DNA of 59,331 bases from Polaromonas sp. UBA4122. Lineage in GTDB: Bacteria > Pseudomonadota > Gammaproteobacteria > Burkholderiales > Burkholderiaceae_C. The position numbers and the translations under genes are program-made. The DNA is taken from assembly GCA_002381615.1 (NCBI GenBank), contig DFWY01000019.1:1-59331 (forward strand), written 5' to 3'. A model generated the notes under the pieces. It did not search any database, was not told where the DNA came from, and saw only the letters and a program-made list of their open reading frames with translations. Below are positions 41,731 through 53,845 of this stretch, piece by piece. Every line of letters starts with the position of its first letter. Within the stretch, counting starts at the first letter, position 1.

Positions 41731-41762
41731 GCAAAAACGGCACCCGTAGATGCCGTTTTTGC
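41731..41762. terminator. Bidirectional terminator between the TIR-like gene and the glcB remnant
   Basis: GCAAAAACGGCA (41731-41742) pairs perfectly with TGCCGTTTTTGC (41751-41762) around an 8-nt loop. It carries A/T runs on both sides of a GC stem, so it can work on both strands. It is closely related to the hairpin at 51530-51554 downstream of the intact glcB. Confidence 0.85.
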
Positions 41763-41785
41763 AGTGACTTTATGGCAATTTTATA

Positions 41786-41848
41786 TGCCAAATTGACCTC
41801 TATCCACCATCCCTATTACGTAGGCAACTATTAATTTGATAGCTTTTC
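41786..41848. repeat. Dispersed palindromic repeat, copy 9 (3' of the glcB remnant)
   Basis: AAATTGACCTCTA, then ACTAT (41827-41831), a 7-nt AT-rich loop, and ATAGC (41839-41843); one base of the left arm differs. The 'GCCTCTA/GACCTCTA' leader is shared with the copies at 51567 and 55405. It ends one base before the remnant stop codon. Confidence 0.65.
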
Positions 41849-42142
41849 TCAGACCGTCGCTGCCGCGGCAGCCGCTTTCACCTTCAAGCGCCAAGCGTGC
41901 AGCAGCGGCTCGGTGTAGCCGCCGGGTTGTTCCAGACCCTTGAACACCAGATCGCACGCTGCCTTATACGCCATGGACGTGTCGAAGTGGCCAGCCATGT
42001 TCTTGTACAACGGGTCGCCAGCGTTCTGCTTGTCCACCACGGCAGCCACGCGTGCGCCAGCCTCGGCAATGCAGGCCTTGAGGTTGACGCTGGTGCGGCG
42101 CTCTTCGTCCATGATGCCCAGCTTCACGGTGTAAACGGAGCC
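41849..42142 (-). pseudogene. glcB: Malate synthase G remnant with two internal deletions
   Basis: Codons read GSVYTV, then [27 protein letters not shown], then [20 protein letters not shown] and the C-terminal [16 protein letters not shown]. These are three non-adjacent parts of the intact glcB at 51642-53834: about 25 residues are lost after GSVYIVK and a little over 200 after EAGARVA. The frame stays open, but a stop (TAG, 42143-42145) precedes the first block and the active-site regions are gone, so it cannot be malate synthase. It is in the same orientation as the intact gene and sits at the far end of the RM operon. Confidence 0.88.
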
Positions 42143-42154
42143 CTAATGAAATAT

Positions 42155-42187
42155 GCACAAGCAGCTCCTAAATCAGGAGCGCTTTAT
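42155..42187. repeat. Dispersed palindromic repeat, copy 10 (compensated stem; at the end of the metallopeptidase gene)
   Basis: CACAAGCA, then GCTCCT (42164-42169), AAATC, AGGAGC (42175-42180), then GCTTTATA. The flanks match the family, but the stem is GCTCCT/AGGAGC instead of GCTAT/ATAGC, with both arms changed together. The TAA stop of the minus-strand metallopeptidase gene (42184-42186) lies just past the right arm. Confidence 0.6.
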
Positions 42188-42891
42188 AGGTCCAGGTTTG
42201 CCCCTCGTTGCCGTAACCATTCTTTTCGCTCGCGGTAATTGGGCAGAACTTTGTCCACCTCATTCCAGAACGCTTCGGAGTGATCACGGTGGTGCATGTG
42301 GCACAGCTCATGCACCACTATGTAATCAATCACCGTAAGCGGTGCCATCAGGCACTTCCAGTGAAAATGCAAATCGCCGTTGGACAGACAGGTTGCCCAG
42401 CGGTAGCCCAAATCCTTCACTTGCACTGCGCCAGGCGATACACCCACCCGGCTCGCAAAATGGGCCACACGAGCGTGTAGGCGAGGGAGCCCCTTGGTTC
42501 TAAAAAATTCCTCAAACGCCTGCTGGGCACCATCGCTCCCTCGCATCTCCACTACTGTGCGCAGCAACTGAAACCGTCCATCCCTGAGCTTCAGAAGTTC
42601 ATCTTGTTGATCCACTAGCAACAGCCGGTAGCTGCTGCCCAAGTACAAGAAAGACTCACCGTTCACCCACTCTCGCACAACTTTGGTCGCATTTAGGTCG
42701 CGCCACTCCGCCAAGTTGCGGTAAATCCACATGCGTTTGGAAAACACTGTCTCATCCACCTGCTCGGGAGTCATCCGCAGGGGTGGGCGGACGCTAATTG
42801 CACCGTCCCGTTCAATCACGATATCGGTGGTCCGCCTCTCAGCGCCAGGCAACAATTGATATTGAATGTCATGAACTTGGCGTACTTGCAT
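42184..42891 (-). CDS. YgjP/SprT-like zinc metallopeptidase (DUF45)
   Basis: A 235-residue protein with the zinc-peptidase motif YIVVHELCHMHHRDHSEAFW (HExxH with a downstream His) near residue 195, preceded by KDLGYRWATCLSNGDLHFHW, the YgjP/DUF45 'RWGSCxxxxxxxxNWRL' region. It is probably a soluble protease. It begins on the base after the hsdR stop (TAAATG), so it is translated with the RM operon as its last gene. Association of this family with type I RM loci is common in my experience; its role there is unknown. ATG 42891. Confidence 0.82.
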   Translation of the reverse strand: MQVRQVHDIQYQLLPGAERRTTDIVIERDGAISVRPPLRMTPEQVDETVFSKRMWIYRNLAEWRDLNATKVVREWVNGESFLYLGSSYRLLLVDQQDELLKLRDGRFQLLRTVVEMRGSDGAQQAFEEFFRTKGLPRLHARVAHFASRVGVSPGAVQVKDLGYRWATCLSNGDLHFHWKCLMAPLTVIDYIVVHELCHMHHRDHSEAFWNEVDKVLPNYRERKEWLRQRGANLDL

Positions 42892-45800
42892 TTACGCTCC
42901 CTTTGCCTTGTGGCTACGAACCAGCTCATCGTGGCGGTTCTTTGCAAGCTTCATTACTTCTACCGTAACGCGTTCACGGTTCGTCTTTAGCTCTTCTATG
43001 CCCGCCTTGGCAATTTCGGTTTTGATGGCACCTCGCACACGTTTTTGCTTGTCAGCGTTGACCCAGAAATCCAGGCTGCCTATGGTGTCTGCCAGAATAG
43101 CCACCAGCTTCTCCATCAGCGCTTTTAGCGCGGCTATTTCTGCCTCAGGCACCGAGCCTCTGGCAAATCCCACTTGCACAATGTGCTCATAAAAAGTGGT
43201 GGCCTCGCGGCTCATGCCTTCAATACCTTGTTTGCGCCCGGCAACAGCCTCGGTCCGCAGCTCGGCAAGTTTTTCCGCCAGTAGATCCCACTGGTCATGG
43301 TGCTTTTCAATCAGCGCATCCACTTTGGCGGACAGACTCTTGAAGAAAGCTGGGTCTTCATCATGGTGCACCGTGCAATGCTTGCGGATTGCATGCTCCA
43401 TCTCGCTGGCTTTGGCCTCGGGGTTCTTGCCTGCATGTGCGGCCAATTTGGCCATAAAGTCGGGGGCCAGCAGCTCCACGGGTTCCACTTTTGGGTTGAT
43501 GCCCAAGCTGATCAGGTGCGCGTTGATCAGTGCCTTCACCTTTTCGCCTGCATCGCCCAGGTTCAGGCTGCTGTCCTTGTAGCGCTCCTTGGCCACCGCC
43601 ATGATGTAAGCAAAGCGCCTTGCTGGCACACGGTAGGGCTGCGCGGACGCATGCGGCAACACAATGTCCATGCTCATCAGAAATTTCTTCAGGTACACGT
43701 CAAAGTCGGCCCGTTGTTTCTCATTCTTGAGCGCCGTCACCGCAGCATGCACCACAGCCGCCCCGGCCTCCAGGTTGGACAGCTCGCCATTCACAAACGG
43801 CTTGATTTGCTTGACCCCCATGCCCTCAAAGTGCTGCAGCAAGCGCTGGTATCGCTCGTCCAGCACCGGTAGTTCTGCGGTGATGTTCTGCAAACCACTT
43901 TGCAGCTCCTGCAATTCATCACTGGCGGCATAAAGCGTCAAGGCTTCGGTCAGGTGATTGGCCAGACCAATGTAGTCCACGATGTAGCCGCGCTTCTTGC
44001 CTTTCTTGACCCGGTTGGTGCGCGCTATGGCTTGCAGTAGTGTGTGCTCACGCAGCTTCTTGTCGATGTACATCACCTGCTCAATCGGCGCATCAAAGCC
44101 GGTGAGCAGCATGTCGCACACAATCAAAAAGGCAATCCCGGTGTTGGTTGCATCCGGGTCTTGCTGGTCAAACGCCTTGCAAAAATTATCTTTGGCGCGC
44201 AGCCGTGCGGCTTCTTTGCGGGCTTGGGTTACAAAGGCCGCCTCATTGGTTCCGTCCGACGAAATCACCACGGCAGTTTTCAAAAACTTCAGCTTGCCAA
44301 TTAGCTCCTCGTCCGGCGCTGCCTTGAACTGTTCATTGGCAATGCGCTCTGCCAGCGCAGCCTTGATCCCGTTTTGGTAGCGAATGCACGCCAGCTTGGA
44401 GTGGCACACCACCTGCGCCTTGAAGCCGTTGGGCAAAATGTTGTCCACATAGTGGCTCACCAAATCTTTGGCAATGGCGTTGATGCGGTTTTCGGCCTCC
44501 AGCAGGTCTCCTGTAGCGCCGTATTTCTTCTTGATGGCCAGCAGGTCTTCCGCACTGCGTTCTTTGAACAAGTCTTCAAAGGCGGTGTCAAACGCATGCT
44601 TTTCATTCAGTGCGGTATCGGCAGTCTTGCCTTCGTACAAAATTTGCAGCGTCACTTCATCGTTCACCGCGTCCATCAGGCGGTAGGTGTCTATGTACTC
44701 GCCAAAGCGCTTGTGCGTTTTGCGCCCGCCGTGCCGTTCGGTAATCAGCGGCGTGCCGGTGAAAGCGATGCGCGCGGCGTTGGGGAAGGCTTCAAACAGG
44801 TTGTCGCCCAAGTCCGAGCCCTGCGTGCGGTGTGCTTCGTCAATCATCATGATGATGCGCTCGGACGCATTCACCACGCCAAAGGTCTGGGCCGCCGGTA
44901 TGGCCAGGTAGGTGCCCAGCGCCTCGGCCACTGTATTGGTCAGCGTCTCCTTGCGCTCCTGAAACTTGTGCACCATCACCATATTGATGTCGGAGCTGTC
45001 GGTCGCCAGTTGGTAGCGCAGGTCTTGGCGCGTCTCGATCACGTTCACTCGACCGCCTATCAGCGTGGCGGTTTCACCCAACTGCTCTTCGAGGTCGTTG
45101 CGGTCATTCACCAGCACAATTTTGTAGTCGTTCAGGTCGCCGCTGGCGCGCAGCATACGCGCCAAAAACACCATGGTGAGCGACTTGCCTGAACCCTGCG
45201 TGTGCCACACCACGCCGCTGCGTTCGGCACTGCTGTTGCCGTTGCGCAGACGCTCCATGATCCTGGCCGCTGCCCGGAACTGCTGGTAGCGGCACACCAC
45301 CTTGATGCGTGGCCCGCCTTCGGTGTCTTTGAATACGGCGCTGGTGCGCAGTATCTGCAGCAAGTTGGTCTTGGTCAGCATGCCCGCTACCAGTCGCTGC
45401 TGTGCATTCATACTGGCTAGCGCAGCGTCGTCTTGGGGGTGGAGCGTTTTCCAGGTGTAGAAGTGTTCGTCGCCCGAGGTAATGCTGCCGTAGTCGGCCT
45501 CCAGCCCGCAGCTGCGCACCAGCAGCAGGTTGCTGTGGAACAGCCTTGGTTCGCCCTCCTTCAGACCAGCGACCGCTGTCTCGGGGCGCTTGTTCAGGTA
45601 GCGCTGCAGCTGCACAAAGGCCTCAGCCATCGGGTTGGCACATACCTCCGAGCCTTTTTTGCATTCCACCACGCACAGCGGTATGCCGTTGATCAGCAAC
45701 ACAATGTCTGGGGTGATGAATTGCCGCACGCCCCCCGGCGTGTCAATACGAAACTGGTTGATGGCGTGGAACACATTGTTTTCAGGCGTCTGAAAGTCAA

Positions 45801-46185
45801 TCAGCTTCACCACCGGATCGGCCTCACCGCTTAGCTCGTTCACATCCACCTGCGTCTTGATCAGCAGCGCCTGAATGGCCTCATTGGCTTCCAGCAAGGT
45901 TCGGTTGGGCTGGCGCAAAAGTTGGTTGCGCAGGTCTTCCAGTTGCCGGTCGGTCAGCCAACTGCGGCCATCGGGCAGGGTATTGATGCGCCGCACGGCT
46001 GCATAAAATACGTCGCTCAGCAGCCACTCCCTGAAGTTGCGGCGCAGGCTGATGCTTGCGTCTTGCGGTACGCCCGTGCCTTGGTCGATCACCGTCCAAC
46101 CCTGGGCGGCGAGCTGTTGCAAAAAGGGTTGCTCTACTTCGCTGTATTCGCTCACGGCTTGCGCCCCTCGTGGCTTACCAGCCAT
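42892..46185 (-). CDS. hsdR: Type I restriction enzyme, R subunit
   Basis: A 1097-residue motor-nuclease. N-terminal nuclease with the PD-ExK type site PDIVLLINGIPLCVVECKK (Asp160, Glu174, Lys176). SF2 translocase: Walker A GSGKS (331-335) in VVWHTQGSGKSLTMVFLAR, DEAH box (449-452) in MMIDEAHRTQGSDLG, and FTGTPL. The C-terminal third is helical and should contact the methylase core. It cuts unmodified DNA after translocation, with HsdM and HsdS. It overlaps the end of the AlbA_2 gene by 34 bp and is joined to the metallopeptidase gene. All catalytic motifs appear intact. Confidence 0.95.
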   Translation of the reverse strand: MAGKPRGAQAVSEYSEVEQPFLQQLAAQGWTVIDQGTGVPQDASISLRRNFREWLLSDVFYAAVRRINTLPDGRSWLTDRQLEDLRNQLLRQPNRTLLEANEAIQALLIKTQVDVNELSGEADPVVKLIDFQTPENNVFHAINQFRIDTPGGVRQFITPDIVLLINGIPLCVVECKKGSEVCANPMAEAFVQLQRYLNKRPETAVAGLKEGEPRLFHSNLLLVRSCGLEADYGSITSGDEHFYTWKTLHPQDDAALASMNAQQRLVAGMLTKTNLLQILRTSAVFKDTEGGPRIKVVCRYQQFRAAARIMERLRNGNSSAERSGVVWHTQGSGKSLTMVFLARMLRASGDLNDYKIVLVNDRNDLEEQLGETATLIGGRVNVIETRQDLRYQLATDSSDINMVMVHKFQERKETLTNTVAEALGTYLAIPAAQTFGVVNASERIIMMIDEAHRTQGSDLGDNLFEAFPNAARIAFTGTPLITERHGGRKTHKRFGEYIDTYRLMDAVNDEVTLQILYEGKTADTALNEKHAFDTAFEDLFKERSAEDLLAIKKKYGATGDLLEAENRINAIAKDLVSHYVDNILPNGFKAQVVCHSKLACIRYQNGIKAALAERIANEQFKAAPDEELIGKLKFLKTAVVISSDGTNEAAFVTQARKEAARLRAKDNFCKAFDQQDPDATNTGIAFLIVCDMLLTGFDAPIEQVMYIDKKLREHTLLQAIARTNRVKKGKKRGYIVDYIGLANHLTEALTLYAASDELQELQSGLQNITAELPVLDERYQRLLQHFEGMGVKQIKPFVNGELSNLEAGAAVVHAAVTALKNEKQRADFDVYLKKFLMSMDIVLPHASAQPYRVPARRFAYIMAVAKERYKDSSLNLGDAGEKVKALINAHLISLGINPKVEPVELLAPDFMAKLAAHAGKNPEAKASEMEHAIRKHCTVHHDEDPAFFKSLSAKVDALIEKHHDQWDLLAEKLAELRTEAVAGRKQGIEGMSREATTFYEHIVQVGFARGSVPEAEIAALKALMEKLVAILADTIGSLDFWVNADKQKRVRGAIKTEIAKAGIEELKTNRERVTVEVMKLAKNRHDELVRSHKAKGA

Positions 46186-47717
46186 TGCTGGCCTTTGGGA
46201 GTCAGTCGGTAGCGCTGTAAACGGCTATTGGGTTGGTCTGGCCGTGTCATTTCCAGCAAATTTGCAGCCATGGCTGGCATTAAATAGGCCTGCCGGAAAT
46301 GTGGTGCGTGTTTCAGACCCAAGGCATCTTGCAGGGCGCTACGGGCTTGCTCGCCCAGTGCAGCTACCCGCAGCAGTCGAGCGACTTCCTCGGTGACTTG
46401 GTCGGTGACTTGGTCGGTGACTTGGTCGGTCGGCGCCTCCGGCTGTTCAGACAAAGGGTGCGCCGGTAGCCGAACCATGTAGGCCAGTCGGTCATCGTCG
46501 GTTTCAAACTGCGGCGCAGGTGAGCCATTGGCCGCCATGGCGCGTAGCATCTTGGGCACACCGGTTGAGCGGCCCTCGGTCAGGTCCAGTTCTTTTAAGA
46601 ACTCGCCAATTCTCCGATTGCGATAACGGCGGCTCACTGCGCGGCCTGCCGCGAAGTCTGTCAGTTTGATAGAGCGGTCTGGCCCTGGAACGCTCAACAC
46701 CACCAACTCTTTGCGGTCTATGCGCACCTCAATGGGTTCGCGCTCTTCATACGAACGGTGATACACCGCATTCACCAATGCCTCTTCAATGGCGGCATAC
46801 GGAAAATTCCACACCCGCGTGGCCTGCGCCCGGTCAGGGTGCTTCACCACGGTTTCCACCAGGTAATTGCGCTGGATAAAGCCCAGCGCATCGCGCACCA
46901 TGCGCGCAAGTGGCCCCTTGAATACCTTTTCATCAAACCGGTCACCCCCGGCCCCCTCGGGAAACCACACCACATCAATCTGCGTGTAGGGGAAAAAGCG
47001 CTCTGGTGTCTCGTTGAAAAACAGCAGCCCCACGTTCTTGGATCGGGGTGCTTCGCTGGGGCCACCCACCACATTCAACTGCCGCCCCAGCTCTTCCACC
47101 GTCATCTGCGGCGCATCGGTTGCCAGGGCGCTGCCCACCTCGGTCAAATACTCCACCATCAGCGGCTTGGACAAATCGCTCACTTGCGCCTGCAGGGCAA
47201 AGCGGTCATCCCACGGCACCTGTGCAGTCAGGCTCAGCAGCTCCTGCTCGGTTTCTCCCTTAGCCTCCACTGTGCTGCTGTAACGGCGGATGTAGTAGTG
47301 CCAGCTCTTTTGCTTGGCGCTCACCGATGCGGGTGCTTTATAAGGCCGGTGCATGCCGCCCGGGGCTTGCAACACGATCAGCTGGCGGCCTTCCACTTCT
47401 TGAACGGTCAGGGCGGGAAAGTAAGGCGGCTGTATCAGCTGGCAGGCCGCCAGCAGCTCCTGCTGAATCTTGTCGAGCTGGTTGATTGCCAAACCCACCG
47501 GCGGAAAGATGGGCTGGCCGTTGGCATCGCAGTCTTGCCCTATCACCACATAGCCGCCGCCCAGGTTCTCAAAATCATTGGCAAAGGCACACAGCGTGCG
47601 GATGATGGCATCCGGGTTCCAGCCCGCTTTGTATTCGATGCGCTCGCCCTCCACCGTGCGCTGGCGCAGCAGATCGAGCAGGTTGATGGGCAGCTTATTA
47701 GGCATGGGCTGGAGCAT
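46152..47717 (-). CDS. AlbA_2/Schlafen-type ATP-binding protein in the RM operon
   Basis: A 521-residue protein. The N-terminal AlbA_2 domain opens EGERIEYKAGWNPDAIIRTL and GGGYVVIGQD. The middle has a GHKL-like ATPase part (FPYAAIEEALVNAVYHRSYE and later GRSTGVPKMLRAM). Three repeats of TDQV at about 425-437 lead into a C-terminal winged-helix region. Such proteins (often annotated as ATP-binding or transcriptional regulators) occur within many type I RM operons; their role is not established. It starts inside hsdS (ATG 47717; ATG 47705 is an alternative) and overlaps hsdR by 34 bp. Confidence 0.8.
   Translation of the reverse strand: MLQPMPNKLPINLLDLLRQRTVEGERIEYKAGWNPDAIIRTLCAFANDFENLGGGYVVIGQDCDANGQPIFPPVGLAINQLDKIQQELLAACQLIQPPYFPALTVQEVEGRQLIVLQAPGGMHRPYKAPASVSAKQKSWHYYIRRYSSTVEAKGETEQELLSLTAQVPWDDRFALQAQVSDLSKPLMVEYLTEVGSALATDAPQMTVEELGRQLNVVGGPSEAPRSKNVGLLFFNETPERFFPYTQIDVVWFPEGAGGDRFDEKVFKGPLARMVRDALGFIQRNYLVETVVKHPDRAQATRVWNFPYAAIEEALVNAVYHRSYEEREPIEVRIDRKELVVLSVPGPDRSIKLTDFAAGRAVSRRYRNRRIGEFLKELDLTEGRSTGVPKMLRAMAANGSPAPQFETDDDRLAYMVRLPAHPLSEQPEAPTDQVTDQVTDQVTEEVARLLRVAALGEQARSALQDALGLKHAPHFRQAYLMPAMAANLLEMTRPDQPNSRLQRYRLTPKGQQWLVSHEGRKP
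46392..46427. repeat. Three perfect 12-bp tandem repeats in the AlbA_2 gene
   Basis: GGTGACTTGGTC occurs three times in succession (46392-46403, 46404-46415, 46416-46427), encoding Thr-Asp-Gln-Val on the minus strand. Copy-number change would keep the frame and alter the linker between the ATPase and winged-helix parts. Confidence 0.85.
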
Positions 47718-48976
47718 TGTCCGGGGAATTCACCTTGACCGCGACTTTGCCGGTGAGCAGGTCTTGCATGAGGCCGAGTTTTTGTGCACGCAAAGCCTCC
47801 ATGCAGGTGATTTGGGCGCGGATAGTTTTTTGCATCGCATCGAATTTTGAAATGATGCGATTCTGTTCGTCAAGGTCAGGAATGCAAGCTGCAACTCGTT
47901 TCAAGTTGCCGGTGTTGATGCGAGGTCTTGTGACTCCTTGTTCAAACCGTCGCATTTGCCGCCGCGCCAACTCGGAATTGAGAAAGAGCATGAAAAACTT
48001 GTTCTCCATCACAGTCGATTTGCAACGAGCGCGAAAGCAGTCCGCCTTGTTGACGGCAGAAGGAAGTTCGGCTGGATAGCAGCACGCCCTACCGACAGCA
48101 TATCGCTCATCACCTAGCCCGGCTATCAGCACATCCCCGCTGACTACCTTATTTCGGATGAGGAAACACGCATGCCGGTTGGAGATGTAGGCTTTGTCAC
48201 TGTCGTCGTATTCATACTCCGCAATATTTTGAAGACGTACAACTTGAACACCGGCATCGGCGACATAGTGCTCAGTCTTCAAGTTTGATCCAAACGGACC
48301 GTCTGCAACCGATTCAAGTGCGACTTCCACATTCTGAAATCGCCACTCCTTCGGAATCCACCCAATCGCCGTTTCCTGGTACAGCTCGGGCGCTTGTTCG
48401 CGGGGTGGGCGCAGTTGGCCGGTGGGGAGCACGCCACGGGTGAAGAGGTCGTGCATCAGGCCGGCTTTGATGTGCTGGTATTTCTCGATCAGCGCTTCTG
48501 TTTGTTCGATGGCGGTGTCGATGCTGGAGAGGATGGCGGCGATTTTGTTCTGCTTTGCACAACCGAAAACCGGTATCGGTACCGTCCGTACGTCGTCTGT
48601 TGAAACTGCCGCAAATGTGGAGCCTTGGCTGCGCCGATGGAGGTAGCCTGCGCCGTGCTCTACCGCATGCTTCAAAAAGACAGTATTCGCTATGTTTGGT
48701 TTGGCTTTGAAGGAGCCTAGCCCCCGACCGATGCAATAGTCCTGATCGGCATAGTTCATTGTTCCTACCGGAGCACGCACGCTGATCAGCACAGACTCTG
48801 CCTTCGCGCTGCGCAGCGGTGGATCGCAAAAAACAAACGTATGCGGATTGCGTGCACCAAATTCCGCGCACCCCTGCAAGAACGGCAGCCCCTTTCCATC
48901 TGCATTGCAGAGTTCGGTCCCTGGCGATTGGCCCATGGTGACATCAGCAAAGCTGGCAAGGGGGGCGAAGGTCACC

Positions 48977-48984
<8 letters not shown>
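47698..48984 (-). CDS. hsdS: Type I restriction-modification specificity subunit
   Basis: A 428-residue protein with two target-recognition domains. Each is followed by a conserved coiled region: [20 protein letters not shown] with [13 protein letters not shown] after TRD1, and [20 protein letters not shown] with MQDLLTGKV after TRD2. The two halves read the two parts of a split DNA target. The start ATG 48984 ([12 protein letters not shown]) overlaps the hsdM stop by 8 bp. TRDs are normally the most variable part of the system, so the target cannot be predicted by eye. It is followed by the AlbA_2 gene with a 20-bp overlap. Confidence 0.92.
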
Positions 48985-51484
<2,500 letters not shown>

Positions 51485-51529
51485 GGGGAACGATGGTACC
51501 AAGAAGCCAAGCTTTGGTGGTCAAAATGC

Positions 51530-51554
51530 AAAACGGCACCCGCAGTGCCGTTTT
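51530..51554. terminator. Terminator between glcB and hsdM
   Basis: AAAACGGCAC (51530-51539), CCGCA, GTGCCGTTTT (51545-51554) is a perfect 10-bp stem with A/T ends, able to act on both strands. It lies 88 bp after the glcB stop. The same stem, slightly longer, is present at 41731-41762 beyond the glcB remnant. Confidence 0.85.
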
Positions 51555-51566
51555 AGGGGTTTTTAT

Positions 51567-51630
51567 AACAAAACAGGCCTCTAGCGCTTATATGACGGGC
51601 GTAAGCAGCTATCTAATTAATAGCAACTGA
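51567..51630. repeat. Dispersed palindromic repeat, copy 11 (3' of intact glcB)
   Basis: CAGGCCTCTAGCGCTTATAT, then GGGCGTAAGCAGCTAT with GCTAT at 51608-51612, a 7-nt loop, and ATAGC at 51620-51624. It has the same order relative to glcB and the hairpin as copy 9 has relative to the remnant. Confidence 0.75.
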
Positions 51631-51641
51631 CCGCGCCCGCA

Positions 51642-53834
51642 TCAGGCCGTGCCCGCTTTCACCTTCAAGCGCCAAGCGTGCAGCAGCGGCTCGGTGTAGC
51701 CGCCGGGTTGTTCCAGACCCTTGAACACCAGATCGCACGCTGCCTTGTACGCGGCGCTGGTGTCAAAGTGACCGGCCATGTTCTTGTACAACGGGTCGCC
51801 AGCGTTCTGCTTGTCCACCACGGCAGCCATGCGCTCGAAGGTTTCCCTGACTTGCGCCTCTGTGACGACGCCGTGGTGCAGCCAGTTGGCCATGTGCTGG
51901 CTGCTGATGCGCAGCGTGGCACGGTCTTCCATCAGGCCGACGTTGTGGATGTCAGGCACTTTGGAGCAGCCCACGCCCTGGTCGATCCAGCGCACCACGT
52001 AGCCGAGAATGCCCTGCGCATTGTTGTCGAGCTCTTGCTGTTTCTCGGCGGCGCTCCAGTTCGGATTGACGGCCACAGGGATGGTCAGCAATCCATTGAG
52101 CAGGTTGTCACGCTCCTTGGTGGCGTCGATTTTTTCCAGCTCTTTTTGCACGTCACTGACCAGCACCTGGTGGTAGTGCAGCGCGTGCAGCGTGGCGGCG
52201 GTTGGGCTGGGCACCCAGGCGGTATTGGCGCCGGCTTTGGGGTGGGCAATTTTCTGCTCCAGCATGGCCGCCATCAGGTCGGGCATGGCCCACATGCCCT
52301 TGCCGATCTGCGCCTTGCCGCGCAGGCCGCAGGCGAGGCCCACGAGCACGTTGTTCTTTTCGTAAGCGTCAATCCAGGCGCTGGTTTTCATGTCGCCCTT
52401 GCGGATCATGGGACCGGCCTGCATGGCGCTGTATATCTCGTCGCCGGTGCGGTCCAGGAAGCCGGTGTTGATGAAGGCCACGCGCGCGCCAGCCTCGGCA
52501 ATGCAGGCCTTGAGGTTGACGCTGGTGCGGCGCTCTTCGTCCATGATGCCGAGCTTGACGGTGTTGGCGGGCAGGCCCAGCAGTGCCTCCACGCGGCCAA
52601 ACAGCTCGGAGGCAAACGCGACTTCGGCGGGGCCGTGCATCTTGGGTTTGACGATATAGACCGAGCCGGCGCGTGAATTTTTGATGCCTGGCTGGCCCTG
52701 GCGTTTCAGATCGTGCAGGGCGATGGTCACCGTGACGACGGCGTCCATGATGCCCTCCGGAATTTCCTTTCCGCCGTCATAAAGGATGGCCGGGTTGGTC
52801 ATCAGGTGGCCCGCATTGCGCACAAACATCAGCGAGCGGCCATGCAGCGAAACCGGCTTGCCGTCGGCGCCCTGGTATACGCGATCAGGGTTCAGGCCGC
52901 GGGTAAAGGTCTTGCCGCCCTTGCTGACTTCTTCGGTCAGCGTGCCCTGCAAAATTCCGAGCCAGTTGCTGTAAGCGTGCACCTTGTCTTCGGCATCGAC
53001 CACGGCGACCGAGTCTTCCAGATCCAGGATGGTGGAGAGTGCGGCTTCGAGCACCAGATCGCTGATACCGGCCAGATCGGTTTGCCCGATGGTGGTGCTG
53101 CGGTCGATCTCGATGTCAATGTGCAGACCGTTGTGCTGCAGCAGCACCGACGACGGCGCGGCTGCATCGCCCTGGTAGCCCACAAACTGGGCCGGGTCGG
53201 CCAGGCTGGTGCTGCCGCTCTTGAGGGCCACCATCAGCTTGCCGTCTTCGATGCGGTAGCCGGTAGAGTCCTTGTGCGATCCTGCGGTCAGCGGAGCCGC
53301 CTGGTCCAGGAAGTTGCGGGCAAATTCAATCACCTTGGCGCCGCGCACGGGGTTGTAGCCTTTGCCTTTTTCGGCGCCACCTGCTTCGGAAATCGCGTCG
53401 GTGCCATACAGCGCGTCGTACAGCGAGCCCCAGCGTGCGTTGGCCGCATTGAGTGCGTAGCGTGCATTCAGGATCGGCACCACGAGCTGCGGCCCGGCCT
53501 GCACCGCCAGCTCGGCATCGACGTTGGCGGTGGTGGCGGTAACCGTTGCAGGCTGCGGCACCAGGTAGCCTATTTTTTCGAGGAAGGCGCGGTAAGCGGG
53601 CATATCCTGAATCGGGCCGGGGTGGGCACGGTGCCAGCCGTCCAGCTCTGCCTTCAAGCGGTCGCGCTCGGCCAGCAGGGCGATGTTTTTAGGTGCGAGA
53701 TCGGCCACGATGGCATCAAAGCCTTGCCAGAAATTGGCGCTGCTGACGCCAGTGCCGGGCAGGACGCGGCTTTCAATGAACTGGTGCAGAACGGTCGCGA
53801 CTTGCAGGCGGTGCGTTGGGGTACGTGCGGTCAT
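51642..53834 (-). CDS. glcB: Malate synthase G
   Basis: A 730-residue monomeric malate synthase, condensing glyoxylate with acetyl-CoA to malate in the cytoplasm. Recognisable segments: [40 protein letters not shown] (acidic metal/glyoxylate region), [31 protein letters not shown] and the C-terminal [20 protein letters not shown]. The length matches the G isoform (about 720-730), not isoform A (about 530). ATG 53834. It allows growth on glycolate or two-carbon compounds. It is followed by repeat copy 11 and a terminator, and a degraded copy of its 3' part lies at 41849. Confidence 0.97.
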   Translation of the reverse strand: MTARTPTHRLQVATVLHQFIESRVLPGTGVSSANFWQGFDAIVADLAPKNIALLAERDRLKAELDGWHRAHPGPIQDMPAYRAFLEKIGYLVPQPATVTATTANVDAELAVQAGPQLVVPILNARYALNAANARWGSLYDALYGTDAISEAGGAEKGKGYNPVRGAKVIEFARNFLDQAAPLTAGSHKDSTGYRIEDGKLMVALKSGSTSLADPAQFVGYQGDAAAPSSVLLQHNGLHIDIEIDRSTTIGQTDLAGISDLVLEAALSTILDLEDSVAVVDAEDKVHAYSNWLGILQGTLTEEVSKGGKTFTRGLNPDRVYQGADGKPVSLHGRSLMFVRNAGHLMTNPAILYDGGKEIPEGIMDAVVTVTIALHDLKRQGQPGIKNSRAGSVYIVKPKMHGPAEVAFASELFGRVEALLGLPANTVKLGIMDEERRTSVNLKACIAEAGARVAFINTGFLDRTGDEIYSAMQAGPMIRKGDMKTSAWIDAYEKNNVLVGLACGLRGKAQIGKGMWAMPDLMAAMLEQKIAHPKAGANTAWVPSPTAATLHALHYHQVLVSDVQKELEKIDATKERDNLLNGLLTIPVAVNPNWSAAEKQQELDNNAQGILGYVVRWIDQGVGCSKVPDIHNVGLMEDRATLRISSQHMANWLHHGVVTEAQVRETFERMAAVVDKQNAGDPLYKNMAGHFDTSAAYKAACDLVFKGLEQPGGYTEPLLHAWRLKVKAGTA

Positions 53835-53845
53835 AGTGTGAAACT

